A stretch of DNA of 64,000 bases from positions 372,001 to 436,000 of the forward strand of contig JADJYE010000001.1 of NCBI GenBank assembly GCA_016719945.1, written 5' to 3'. Source of the DNA: Polyangiaceae bacterium (GTDB lineage Bacteria > Myxococcota_A > Polyangia > Polyangiales > Polyangiaceae). The notes beneath the pieces are model-generated. The model made no database searches, was not told where the DNA came from, and saw only the letters and a list, made by a program, of their open reading frames with translations. Below are positions 55,906 through 63,665 of the stretch, in pieces. The number at the start of each line of letters is the position of its first letter. The first letter of the stretch is position 1. The translations under genes were made by a program, and so were the position numbers.

Positions 55906-57339
55906 ATGAACGCTCCCCGGAGGACGTCCGTCCGCCCTTCGCCCGTCTCCCGCTGGTGCGGCCTCACCCTCGCCGCGCTCGCGCTCTCATCCCTGCCCGC
56001 GTGCGGCAGCGAAAAGGCGCCCGTCGCGTCGTCGTCGGGCGCGCCCGTCCAAGGGACCTCGATGCTCGCGCCTGGCACCCCCGGCAGCGCGAGCGCCGAC
56101 GCCGCGGGGAGCGCCGCGCCCGCTGGCAGCGCGGCCGCTGATGCGTCCACCTCCGCGCCCTCCGACCTCAACGTGCTGGTGCTGGGCATCGACGCGCTGC
56201 GCGCCGATCACATGGAGTTTTCGGGCCACAACCCCGAGGTCATGCCGACCATCAACGCGCTCGAGAAGAAGTCGGTCTCGTTCACGAAGTTCCACTCGTT
56301 GAGCTCGTTCACCGCGCAGTCGCTCGGCGGCTTCCTCGGCTGCCGCTACCCGAGCGAGCTCAAGCGCAACGGCTCGTTCTTCGCGGTCTACCCGGAGGAG
56401 GAGGTCCTCTTCCCCGAGCTGCTCCAGAAGGCGGGCGTGAGGACCATGAGCGCGCACGCCCACTTCTATTTCCAGAAGGGGCGCGCCGGCTTCGACCAGG
56501 GCTTCGATCAGTACGAGATCGTGCCTGGCATCAAGAAGAACAACACCACCGACGAGAGCATCACCAGCCCCGCGCACACGGAGATCATCCTGCGCCACCT
56601 CGCGGACCAGGCGAACACCAAGGGCCGCTTCTTCGCCTTCTACCACCTGCTCGACGCGCACGATCAGTACCTGAGCCACCCCGAGGGCAAGAGCTTCGGC
56701 AAGGGCGCCAAGAACATGTACGACGGCGAGCTCTACTTCGTCGACATGCACGTCAAGAAGATCCTCGACTACGTCGACTCGCAGCCGTGGGGGAAGCGCA
56801 CGATGGTCGTCATCACCGCGGACCACGGCGAGGCGTTCGGCGAGCACAAGATGTACCGCCACGCGTTCGAGCTGTGGAACAACCTGACGCACGTCCCGCT
56901 GATCGTGCACGCGCCGGGCATCAAGCCGCGCCGCATCGACGAGCCGCGCAGCGCGATCGACCTGTGCCCCACCATCCTCGAGGCCTTCGGCGTGAAGCCC
57001 GAGCCGGGGTTCCAAGGCAAGAGCCTGTGGCCCGAGATGAAGGGCGAGAAGGCCGAGCCTCGCGACGTGGTGACCGAGCTCGCGCGCGACAGCAACAACG
57101 ACCGCCGCCGCACGCTCCTCAAGGGAGACTGGAAGATCATCGAGCTCGGCAACGAGGGCGGCTTCCAGCTCTTCAACCTCAGGGAAGACCCGGGCGAGCT
57201 CAACGACCTGGCCCGCAAAGACAAGGCCAAGCTCGGCGAGATGCGCGAGGCCCTCAAGGCGAGGTCGGCGACGATCAAGGACATCTGCCCGAAGCGCACC
57301 GACGGCCTGAAGAGCAAGCCAAAGGGCGCGCCCTGCTGA
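55906..57339 (+). CDS. Sulfatase-like lipoprotein (alkaline-phosphatase superfamily)
   Basis: A 477-residue protein. The signal peptide ends LSSLPAC (lipobox) and a Ser/Ala/Gly linker follows. The enzyme domain starts NVLVLGIDALRADHME (first metal Asp) and contains VITADHGEAFGEHKM and HVPLIVHAPGI. In place of the formylglycine motif it has SLSSFTAQSLGGFLGC, where a Thr or Ser would serve as nucleophile, as in phosphoethanolamine/phosphoglycerol transferases. It lies outside the cytoplasm, lipid-anchored, with no TM bundle. It converges with the operon at 57361. Confidence 0.82.
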   Translation: MNAPRRTSVRPSPVSRWCGLTLAALALSSLPACGSEKAPVASSSGAPVQGTSMLAPGTPGSASADAAGSAAPAGSAAADASTSAPSDLNVLVLGIDALRADHMEFSGHNPEVMPTINALEKKSVSFTKFHSLSSFTAQSLGGFLGCRYPSELKRNGSFFAVYPEEEVLFPELLQKAGVRTMSAHAHFYFQKGRAGFDQGFDQYEIVPGIKKNNTTDESITSPAHTEIILRHLADQANTKGRFFAFYHLLDAHDQYLSHPEGKSFGKGAKNMYDGELYFVDMHVKKILDYVDSQPWGKRTMVVITADHGEAFGEHKMYRHAFELWNNLTHVPLIVHAPGIKPRRIDEPRSAIDLCPTILEAFGVKPEPGFQGKSLWPEMKGEKAEPRDVVTELARDSNNDRRRTLLKGDWKIIELGNEGGFQLFNLREDPGELNDLARKDKAKLGEMREALKARSATIKDICPKRTDGLKSKPKGAPC

Positions 57340-57360
57340 TCGCCCTCGCTGGGCGGGGAG

Positions 57361-58317
57361 CTACGGCGTCACCTCGAACGTCACCGAGTCGGGTCCGCCC
57401 ACGTCGGGGGCCGCGCTCGCGACGACCGACATCTGGTTGCACGACAGCCGCACCAGGTCAGGCGCGGTGACCGGCTTCGAGCAAGCTGGGTCTTCGCTGA
57501 CGCGAGCCTGAAACGCGACCGTCACCAGATCGACGGCCCGCTCCAGCGCGGCGACCCGGTGCTCGGAGGAGGCGAAGTCGATCTCCCGCATCGCGAAGGC
57601 CTCCTCCACGCGCGAGAACAGCTCCGGCCCCTCGAGCTTCGCGGCGCGGGGTCGGCCGCTCGCGTCCTCTTCGAGCGTGATCTCGAGCGAGAGCTCTCGA
57701 GCCACGAGGCCCTCTCGGCTCGGTAGCGAATACGGCAGCAGGATCGACTTCGTGCACGTGCGGCCTGCCTCGGTTCGCTCGCACTTGGGCGCGGGCAGCG
57801 AGAGCGAGAACGCCACGAGCAGCTCCGCCGGCCCCTCTGACAGCGGCGCGGAGAAGACCTCCGGGTCAGCGAGGCTCTCGACCCAGAACGCGACCTCTGC
57901 CCTCGCCTTCTCTCGCTGGGCCTTGGCGGCGGCGAGGCGCGCTTCGGTGGCGGACGCGGCGGCGCTGAGCGCGTCGGGCCGCGAGCGCTCCGCCTCGATC
58001 AGGGCGAGGCGAGAGCGGGCCTCCGCCGCGTGCGCGCCCGTGGGCAAGACGCGCAGGTAGGCCTGCAGACCCTGCTCGTCCCTCTGCCTCGCCTCGAAGA
58101 AGACCGGCTCGGACCGCTCATAGGACCGCCTGACCTGGGCCGCGTACGCGCCGTCTGGGTACCGCTCGAGGTACTCGCGAGAGGCAGATATCCGCTCGTC
58201 GAACGTCGGCGCGACCCGCGTGCGCCTGTACGCGGCGTGCTCGTAGGGGGACGACGCGGCCCACGCGCACCCTGCGCAGGTGAAGGCGAGCAGGCACGCT
58301 GCGACCAGGCGGCTCAT
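57361..58317 (-). CDS. Lipoprotein with TPR-like N-terminal part
   Basis: A 318-residue lipoprotein starting at ATG 58317 (lipobox FTCAGC), whose start overlaps the preceding Cys-rich gene stop (ATGA). N-terminal helices (ISASREYLERYPDGAYAAQVRR, GLQAYLRVLPTGAHAAEAR) resemble TPR units for residues ~45-120. A coiled-coil-like stretch follows (ATEARLAAAKAQREKARAEV), then a beta-rich region with two or more cysteines (KCERTEAGRTCTKS, DPACSKP, RLSCNQMS). No family is recognised. It is the last gene of the mutY-led operon. Confidence 0.72.
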   Translation of the reverse strand: MSRLVAACLLAFTCAGCAWAASSPYEHAAYRRTRVAPTFDERISASREYLERYPDGAYAAQVRRSYERSEPVFFEARQRDEQGLQAYLRVLPTGAHAAEARSRLALIEAERSRPDALSAAASATEARLAAAKAQREKARAEVAFWVESLADPEVFSAPLSEGPAELLVAFSLSLPAPKCERTEAGRTCTKSILLPYSLPSREGLVARELSLEITLEEDASGRPRAAKLEGPELFSRVEEAFAMREIDFASSEHRVAALERAVDLVTVAFQARVSEDPACSKPVTAPDLVRLSCNQMSVVASAAPDVGGPDSVTFEVTP

Positions 58318-58745
58318 TCGTCCCGATCCGGGCTGCCCGTCTCGTCGACGGGGCAGAAGTCGCACTCGGTCGGGATGGTGGAGCCCTCGTCCGCCACGAG
58401 CTGCCCGTATTCGGAGCACCCGGTCGCCGAGAGCGCGTCGAGGCAGACCTCCCCGTCGTGGACCAGAGGCAGGCACCCAGCAGGGAAGCTCGCGTCGGCC
58501 GGGACGACGCCGTCACATGCGCGATCGCAGGCCGCCGTCTGAAGACCGCACTCGATGCAGCTCGAGCAGTCGACCGCGTTCTTCGCCGCCAGGAACTTCG
58601 CCGCGTCGAGCGGCACCGCGTCCTGCCCGCAGCTGCCGATGTTCCCCGCGCTCGGCGCCATACACGCGACGGCGAGCGCCGCCGCGCGCAGCGCTCGGCG
58701 CGCGGGTGAGCCGACGACAGGACGCACGCGGCTCGTGGGGCTCAT
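58314..58745 (-). CDS. Small exported Cys-rich protein
   Basis: A 143-residue protein starting at ATG 58745, overlapping the upstream stop (ATGA). An N-terminal signal-like stretch (RALRAAALAVACMA) precedes a body with a dozen or so cysteines: DCSSCIECGLQTAACDRACDG, then AGCLPLVHDGEVCL, and ECDFCPV near the end. The CxxCxxC arrangement would suit disulfides or metal binding. No family is recognised. The overlaps on both sides place it between the barrel-like protein and the TPR-like lipoprotein. Confidence 0.7.
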   Translation of the reverse strand: MSPTSRVRPVVGSPARRALRAAALAVACMAPSAGNIGSCGQDAVPLDAAKFLAAKNAVDCSSCIECGLQTAACDRACDGVVPADASFPAGCLPLVHDGEVCLDALSATGCSEYGQLVADEGSTIPTECDFCPVDETGSPDRDE

Positions 58746-59419
58746 GGCAACAGCTCGTAGTCGGCGATCACGCCGAGCTGGAACGAGAGGATCGGGATCA
58801 CGCTGTACTGCGCCTCGAGCGTCGCGGCCCCGTAGAACAGGTCGAAGGCGATCTCGCTGGTGAGCCCGAGTCCACCGTTGAAGAAGTACGACAAGCTGCC
58901 GGCGATCTCGGCGCCGATGTTCACGTCGGGCGAGAGCAGCAGGGGCGTCGCGAGCCTGCCGTAGACGAGCAGCGGGAGGTCGGCCCGGTACGCGAGCACG
59001 TAGGACGGGGTGAGGTAGGGCTGCATCACCCCGGAGACGGACGTCCCGATGTGAAGGCCGCCCCCGTGCTGCAGGCCGTACGCTGGACCTCCGACGACGC
59101 TCGCAGCAAAGTCGAGGTAGGGCGCGGTGAGCGAGAGGCTCGCGGCGTCGGCGCCGACCTGAGACTCGAGGCGGTACGGGTTGTTGAACCTCAGGCCGAA
59201 GCCGGTCGCCGCGCTCGCGAAGACGCGGATCGTCGCGCCCGGCTCGGCCTCGAGCCGCGAGGCGAGCCGGGCGCGCTCGGCGGACCTCGCCTCGGAGGGT
59301 GAGGCCTGCGTGGACTCTTCCGCGCTCGCTGAAGACGGGGCCGCCGCGACCAAGAGCGCGCCCGCGAGCGCGGCGAGACCGCCGCGCGCACGAGGATGGG
59401 GCCGCGCTCCGCCGCTCAT
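58742..59419 (-). CDS. Predicted outer-membrane beta-barrel protein
   Basis: A 225-residue protein with a signal peptide (LAALAGALLVAAAPSSASA), a charged helical stretch, then ~165 residues of alternating strands: SVVGGPAYGLQHGGGLHIG, YVLAYRADLPLLVYGRLAT, SLSYFFNGGLGLTSEIAF, YSVIPILSFQLGVIADYELL. Strand length and the aromatic girdle-like residues fit an eight-stranded barrel. The start overlaps the mutY stop (ATGA) and the stop overlaps the next start. Coupling to a DNA-repair gene is probably promoter sharing, not a functional link. Confidence 0.75.
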   Translation of the reverse strand: MSGGARPHPRARGGLAALAGALLVAAAPSSASAEESTQASPSEARSAERARLASRLEAEPGATIRVFASAATGFGLRFNNPYRLESQVGADAASLSLTAPYLDFAASVVGGPAYGLQHGGGLHIGTSVSGVMQPYLTPSYVLAYRADLPLLVYGRLATPLLLSPDVNIGAEIAGSLSYFFNGGLGLTSEIAFDLFYGAATLEAQYSVIPILSFQLGVIADYELLP

Positions 59420-60486
59420 GGGACGCCGAAAGATACACGGAGCAGCCGCCGCGCGAGGGCCGACATCGGCAGGCCCGGCAGGTCGACCGCCTGGAAGCGG
59501 CGGAGCTGCTCGTAGGGCTCGAGCGCTCCGAGGTCGGCCGAGCGCGCCCGCACGCTCCGCACCTCGAGCACGCGGTGGGTGAGCACATGCACGATGGCCT
59601 CCTTGGCAGGGCGGCCCTCGATCTCGATCCCGGCGGCCCTGAAGCGGCGCCTCGCCTTCGCGCTCGGGGCCTCGACCATGGGTGGCTCCCACAGGCCGCC
59701 GAACAACCCCTCGAGCGGCCGCCGGCCGAGCAGGACACCGTCCTCGAGCCAGTCGAGCGCAGCGATGAGCTTCACCCGCGCGGGCCGCGCGGCGTTGGGC
59801 TTCGAGGGGCGAGCCCTCGGCTCTCCGCGCGCCGCGGCGGCCGCGGCCGCGCAGCCACCCCGCCAGGGGCACACGTCGCAGCGGGGAGAGGCCGGCGTGC
59901 ACACGGTCGCGCCGAGCTCCATCAGCGCTTGGTTGAAGTCTCCGGGCCTCGAGCTCGGCACGAGCGCCTCGCATGCCTCGCGGACCTCTCGCAGGACCGC
60001 CCCGGGCGACCGCCCCACGTCGATGCCTCGCAGCCGCGTGATGACCCGCGTGACGTTCCCGTCGACGGCGATCGATCGCTCGCCGAACGCGATCGAGGAG
60101 ACGGCCCCCGCCGTGTACGCGCCGACCCCGGGCAGGGTCGACAGCTCATCGAAGGACCGCGGCACGTCGCCGCCATAACGCGAGACGATCTCGCGAGCCG
60201 CCGCGTGCAGGCCGCGAGCGCGCCGGTAGTACCCGAGGCCAGACCAGGCCGAGAGCACGTCCTCGAGCGGCGCACCGGCGAGGGTCCGCACATCTGGGAA
60301 GCGAACGAGGAACCGCTCGAAGTAGGGCACGACCGTGTCGACCCGCGTCTGCTGGAGCATGATCTCGCTCAGCCAGATGGCGTACGGGTCCGTGGTGCGG
60401 CGCCAGGGGAGGTCCCGCTTGTGGGCGTCGAACCAGGCGAGCAGGACGCTCGCCTGGGGCCCCTCGTCGAGCGCGGGCGCGTCCAA
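59416..60486 (-). CDS. mutY: A/G-specific adenine glycosylase MutY
   Basis: A 356-residue base-excision repair enzyme removing adenine opposite 8-oxoG. The start is a TTG at 60486 (MDAPALDEGPQAS); no in-frame ATG/GTG is better placed. Visible features: RDLPWRRTTDPYAIWLSEIMLQQTRV, with the catalytic Glu in SEIM; the helix-hairpin-helix LPGVGAYTAGAVSSIAFG with the Asp in IAVDGNVTRV; and the [4Fe-4S] Cys set CTPASPRCDVCPWRGGC. The C-terminal NUDIX-like domain (GVLLGRRPLEGLFGGLWEPP) recognises 8-oxoG. It heads a four-gene run with ATGA overlaps. Confidence 0.93.
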   Translation of the reverse strand: MDAPALDEGPQASVLLAWFDAHKRDLPWRRTTDPYAIWLSEIMLQQTRVDTVVPYFERFLVRFPDVRTLAGAPLEDVLSAWSGLGYYRRARGLHAAAREIVSRYGGDVPRSFDELSTLPGVGAYTAGAVSSIAFGERSIAVDGNVTRVITRLRGIDVGRSPGAVLREVREACEALVPSSRPGDFNQALMELGATVCTPASPRCDVCPWRGGCAAAAAAARGEPRARPSKPNAARPARVKLIAALDWLEDGVLLGRRPLEGLFGGLWEPPMVEAPSAKARRRFRAAGIEIEGRPAKEAIVHVLTHRVLEVRSVRARSADLGALEPYEQLRRFQAVDLPGLPMSALARRLLRVSFGVP

Positions 60487-60564
60487 GGCGATGGCGACGT
60501 AGCCCGGCGCTGCCCAGGTGGGTAGGTCGTTTCCGGGGGCGCACGTTGAGTATGCTCGCCGCTC

Positions 60565-61284
60565 ATGCGCCCCGCCCTCGTGCTCGCCCTCGCCGCGCTC
60601 GGCGGCTGCAGCTCGGAGGGCGGCGGGTACGGCTGGGAGCAGCAGACGGGCCAGCCTCCGACGATGGCGTCTGCGCCCAGCGGGACCTCGAGCGCGGTCG
60701 ACGGCGCGCCCTCGGTCCCGGACGAGCCGAGCACTCCACACGGGGGCCTCTGGCAGCGCTGCCACGAGGCGTTGTCCGCCGGGTCGGACCCGGTCCGCGA
60801 CGTCACGAAGCTGGTCGCGGCGTGCGGACCGGTGACCGGGATGGACCCCACGGGAGACGGCCTGGTCGAGGGGGCCGTCGCCGAGGGGGCCCCCGTGACC
60901 CTCGAGCTGCCGATGCAGCGCGGCCGGTGCTATCGGGTCTTCGCGTCCGCGGATCCGAGCGTCAGCGAGCTCGACCTCGAGGTGAAGACGAGCCGCGGGA
61001 CCGTGGTCGCCACGGACCACAGCGAGGGGCGGCTGGCGATCGCCCTGCCCGATCGGCCGTTTTGCACTCCGCCCCGTAGCCCCCAAGTGCCTTTTGACTT
61101 GATCCAGTGCTGTACAAAGGTGAACGTCCCGCCGTGTCGGACGAACGCGACGAGGAGCACCCGAGCTCGGGCTCGATCCCGCCGCCCGCAGATCACGAGC
61201 GAAAGCGCCTCTACGAGCGCGCCGTGCCGGAGATCGTCAAGCGTGTCATCGAGCGCGCCGTCGAGAGCGGCGTCGAGAAGCTGA
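60565..61284 (+). CDS. Lipoprotein; C-terminal end uncertain
   Basis: ATG 60565 begins a lipoprotein (LALAALGGC) with a Gly/Ser/Thr linker and a beta-rich domain (GLVEGAVAEGAPVTLELPMQRGRCYRVFASADPS to RLAIALPDRPFC). The domain looks complete only to about base 61070. The remaining ~70 codons read as Arg/Ser-rich, without conserved pattern, and overlap the next gene out of frame by about 150 bases. This suggests a truncation or frame change near 61070, and the annotated end is therefore provisional. No family is recognised. Confidence 0.6.
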   Translation: MRPALVLALAALGGCSSEGGGYGWEQQTGQPPTMASAPSGTSSAVDGAPSVPDEPSTPHGGLWQRCHEALSAGSDPVRDVTKLVAACGPVTGMDPTGDGLVEGAVAEGAPVTLELPMQRGRCYRVFASADPSVSELDLEVKTSRGTVVATDHSEGRLAIALPDRPFCTPPRSPQVPFDLIQCCTKVNVPPCRTNATRSTRARARSRRPQITSESASTSAPCRRSSSVSSSAPSRAASRS

Positions 61285-61673
61285 CCGAGCTGAGCGAAAA
61301 GCCGGAGAGCCTGCGCAACTTCGTGGCCGACCTCCGCCTGCCCAAGGAGGTCCTGTCGGACATCTACGCGCAGATCGACGACACGAAGATGGGCCTGTAT
61401 CGGGTCGTCGCCAAGGAGATCCGCGACGTCTTGGAGCACACGCAGTTCGCCGACGAGATCGCGAAGATGCTCACCAAGCTCTCGTTCGAGATCAAGACCG
61501 AGATCCGCTTCATCCCGAACGACAAGTCGTCCGAGAAGGAAGGTGCGACCGAGGAGGATGACGGTCGCAAGAAGAGCGACCCGACAGGTATCCGCCCCAC
61601 CGGCGTCCGACCCGATGTCACCACGGAGGTCACGGTCAAGGAGCGCGCGCCCGACGCTCGTCGAGGTCGCTGA
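61134..61673 (+). CDS. Conserved-looking helical protein, unknown function
   Basis: A 179-residue protein from GTG 61134 (VSDERDEEHPSSGS); an ATG-like upstream extension to 61107 is less likely. Long helices dominate: RLYERAVPEIVKRVIERAVESGVEKL, SEKPESLRNFVADLRLPKEVLSDIYAQID, GLYRVVAKEIRDVLEHTQFADEIAKMLTKLSFEIKTEIRFIPN. The last ~45 residues are charged and disordered. No signal peptide or TM. It resembles helical polymer-associated (phasin-like) or scaffold proteins in general character only. It lies upstream of the zinc-ribbon gene. Confidence 0.75.
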   Translation: MSDERDEEHPSSGSIPPPADHERKRLYERAVPEIVKRVIERAVESGVEKLTELSEKPESLRNFVADLRLPKEVLSDIYAQIDDTKMGLYRVVAKEIRDVLEHTQFADEIAKMLTKLSFEIKTEIRFIPNDKSSEKEGATEEDDGRKKSDPTGIRPTGVRPDVTTEVTVKERAPDARRGR

Positions 61674-61706
61674 TTCATTTTGGCGCGCAGCTCACTGCGC
61701 GAGATC

Positions 61707-61713
61707 GAGGAGA
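61707..61713 (+). promoter_or_regulatory. Ribosome-binding site deciding the zinc-ribbon gene start
   Basis: GAGGAGA lies 2 to 8 bases before the ATG at 61716, whereas the in-frame TTG at 61680 has no such sequence. This favours the ATG, and the 12 codons between are probably leader. Confidence 0.6.
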
Positions 61714-61715
61714 AC

Positions 61716-62210
61716 ATGACGGGACCTGCCATCAGGCCGAAGGCGCCGCGAGCCGGCGGCGAGATCGACGCTTTCTGCACCAAGTGCAAAATGGACTTGA
61801 ACCATCGCATCGTGGCGATGGTCGGCGACGACGTGAAGCGCGTGAAGTGCCTCACGTGCGACGGCGAGCACAACTACCGCAAGCCGATGGCCGAGCGGGA
61901 GCGGGCACGCGCGCAGAAGGAGATGAAGCGCGCCATCCACGCGCCGAAGGACGGCTCTGGCCCGTCGACGAGCTCGCGCTCGAGCGCCTCCAAGGTCAAC
62001 CCCAAGGTCGCCTGGGAGAAGTCGATCGCGGGCCAGCCGCCGACGGCGTTCCGGGCGTACAGCGTCAAGGCGACGTTCGCGCAAGGCGAGCTCATCCGGC
62101 ACACCAAGTTCGGGGACGGCGTGATCGCGCGCATCATCGACCCGCTGAAGGTCGAGGTCCTCTTCGAGGACGGCCCGAAGACCATGGCCCAAGGCATGGT
62201 CGACGCCTGA
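61716..62210 (+). CDS. Zinc-ribbon protein with C-terminal beta domain
   Basis: A 164-residue protein. A four-Cys zinc ribbon occupies ~20-55 (AFCTKCKMDLNHRIVAMVG and VKCLTCDGEHNYRKP). A basic linker follows (RARAQKEMKRAIHAPKD). The last ~60 residues have the GELIRHTKFGDGVIARIIDP and VEVLFEDGPKTMAQG pattern, like the small beta-barrel tail found in UvrD/PcrA and other nucleic-acid proteins. It is probably a cytoplasmic DNA/RNA-binding or RNA-polymerase-associated protein. It is 42 bp downstream of the helical protein gene. Confidence 0.8.
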   Translation: MTGPAIRPKAPRAGGEIDAFCTKCKMDLNHRIVAMVGDDVKRVKCLTCDGEHNYRKPMAERERARAQKEMKRAIHAPKDGSGPSTSSRSSASKVNPKVAWEKSIAGQPPTAFRAYSVKATFAQGELIRHTKFGDGVIARIIDPLKVEVLFEDGPKTMAQGMVDA

Positions 62211-62302
62211 CGTCCTGTTGAACGTGGCACCGCCTTCGCGCTGGGCGCGGGTGGTGCCGCCGCTTGCCCCCCTGCCCTACCCCCCTCGCTCCCGAGGGGG
62301 GC

Positions 62303-63616
62303 CTAGCCGCTCTTCGGCGGCGAGGTCGGGCTTTGCCCGGGAGGGCTCTGCCCGGTGGCGGGCTCCGCGCGGCTCGTCGCGGCCTTCTTGCGCGTGACGT
62401 AGAAGAAGTCGCGCTGCTGGGAGATGCCGACGTATTCGGTCGGCTTGTGCCTCAGCCCCGGGATCACCGTCTCGGCGATGCTCGGCCCCGCGGCGCCGTG
62501 CTCGTACAGGAAGAAGCGCGGATACGAGAAGTTGATGTCGAGCTGAGCGGCGTGGTGCGCGCCGACCGCGAGCATCGCGCGGCCGATCGACTGGGCCGTC
62601 GTCGCGTCGCCCAGCCCGTAATAGAGGTAGCGACCGTCCTTGGAGAGGCCGAGCGCCGACCGCCGGATGATCGTGTCGCCGCCGACCGCGGCGCCCCAGT
62701 TCTTGTTGAACTCGTGCAACAGACCGGGGTTCGGCTCTCCGCTCTCGACCAGGCAAGGAGGCGTCTGCCGATACCAGACGAAGCTGGGCTCCTTGTCCTT
62801 GATGCTCGAGAACGTCCCGAAGGTCAGGCCTCCGACCTGGTCCTTGCCGACGGTGCAGGCGATGTCTCGCGGCGGCAGGAACTGGTGGTGCGCGACGCGC
62901 ATGCCGTAGTGACCGTGCTCCGCGCGGAAGCCACCGTTGAAGGCCGCGACGAGGTCGCCCTGAGCCTCCGCGGGGACGAGCCCGGGGCGCTCGGCCCGCG
63001 GGATCTGGAAGCTCTTCGGCTCCTCGGTGCCGGCCACGACGTCGAGGTTGAGCTGCTTCAGATCCATCGCGACGATCGCCACCGCCGCGAACGGCCGCTT
63101 CGGATCTGGGTGCACCAGGCCGCGCCACATCGCGACCGGCGTCGTGTCGGACGCCAGACGGAACGGAGCCCAGGTGCCGTCCCCCGCCGCCGCCACCTTC
63201 TCGTAGGGCGGCGCGAACGGCGGCGGCGCGTCGAGCTTCGGATCGATGACGATGGTGTGGCCCTCGCCGTCGACGACGACGATCGGCTCGAGCGCCTCCG
63301 GCCTGGCCTCCCAATACGTCGTCGGCGCCTCGTCCGAGCGCGTGCGGACGTTGATCCAGTCCGCGAAGCCGTACGCGACGTCCTCGGCCCAAGCGACCGG
63401 CCCCGGCCCTACGATCGACCGAACCCCTTCAGCCAGCCAGGGCCCGAACCCCGGTATCTCGTGGATCGCCAGCCAGGTCCCGCCCCCGAGCGCGACCGTG
63501 GCTGCGCCCGCGATCAGGAGGTTTCTCTTCCAACGGCGAGGCTTCTTGGGCGCTTCCTTGGCCACTGTGGCGGGTACGTTAGCCGACGCGGGCGCGGGTC
63601 GCCAAAAGGCACGCAT
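62303..63616 (-). CDS. Phosphodiester glycosidase (NAGPA)-like membrane-anchored protein
   Basis: A 437-residue protein. An N-terminal basic stretch and TM helix (LLIAGAATVALGGGTWLAI) anchor it. The extracytoplasmic domain has the NAGPA pattern: VAAFNGGFRAEHGHYGMRV, RRSALGLSKDGRYLYYGLG, AAQLDINFSYPRFF. Enzymes of this family cleave sugar-phosphodiester caps or polymer links. The C-terminal ~25 residues are a Pro/Ser tail. It faces the zinc-ribbon gene across ~90 bp and is followed upstream by a partial gene on the same strand. Confidence 0.82.
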   Translation of the reverse strand: MRAFWRPAPASANVPATVAKEAPKKPRRWKRNLLIAGAATVALGGGTWLAIHEIPGFGPWLAEGVRSIVGPGPVAWAEDVAYGFADWINVRTRSDEAPTTYWEARPEALEPIVVVDGEGHTIVIDPKLDAPPPFAPPYEKVAAAGDGTWAPFRLASDTTPVAMWRGLVHPDPKRPFAAVAIVAMDLKQLNLDVVAGTEEPKSFQIPRAERPGLVPAEAQGDLVAAFNGGFRAEHGHYGMRVAHHQFLPPRDIACTVGKDQVGGLTFGTFSSIKDKEPSFVWYRQTPPCLVESGEPNPGLLHEFNKNWGAAVGGDTIIRRSALGLSKDGRYLYYGLGDATTAQSIGRAMLAVGAHHAAQLDINFSYPRFFLYEHGAAGPSIAETVIPGLRHKPTEYVGISQQRDFFYVTRKKAATSRAEPATGQSPPGQSPTSPPKSG

Positions 63617-63665
63617 ATCTCCCGCCTTGTACGCGCGCCGGCGCCCGGAACATCCCGGGCGCGCG

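Noticed and set aside
61094..61118. Promoter-like TTGACT and TACAAA
   Set aside because: The two boxes are only 13 bases apart, too close for a sigma-70 promoter; left unannotated.
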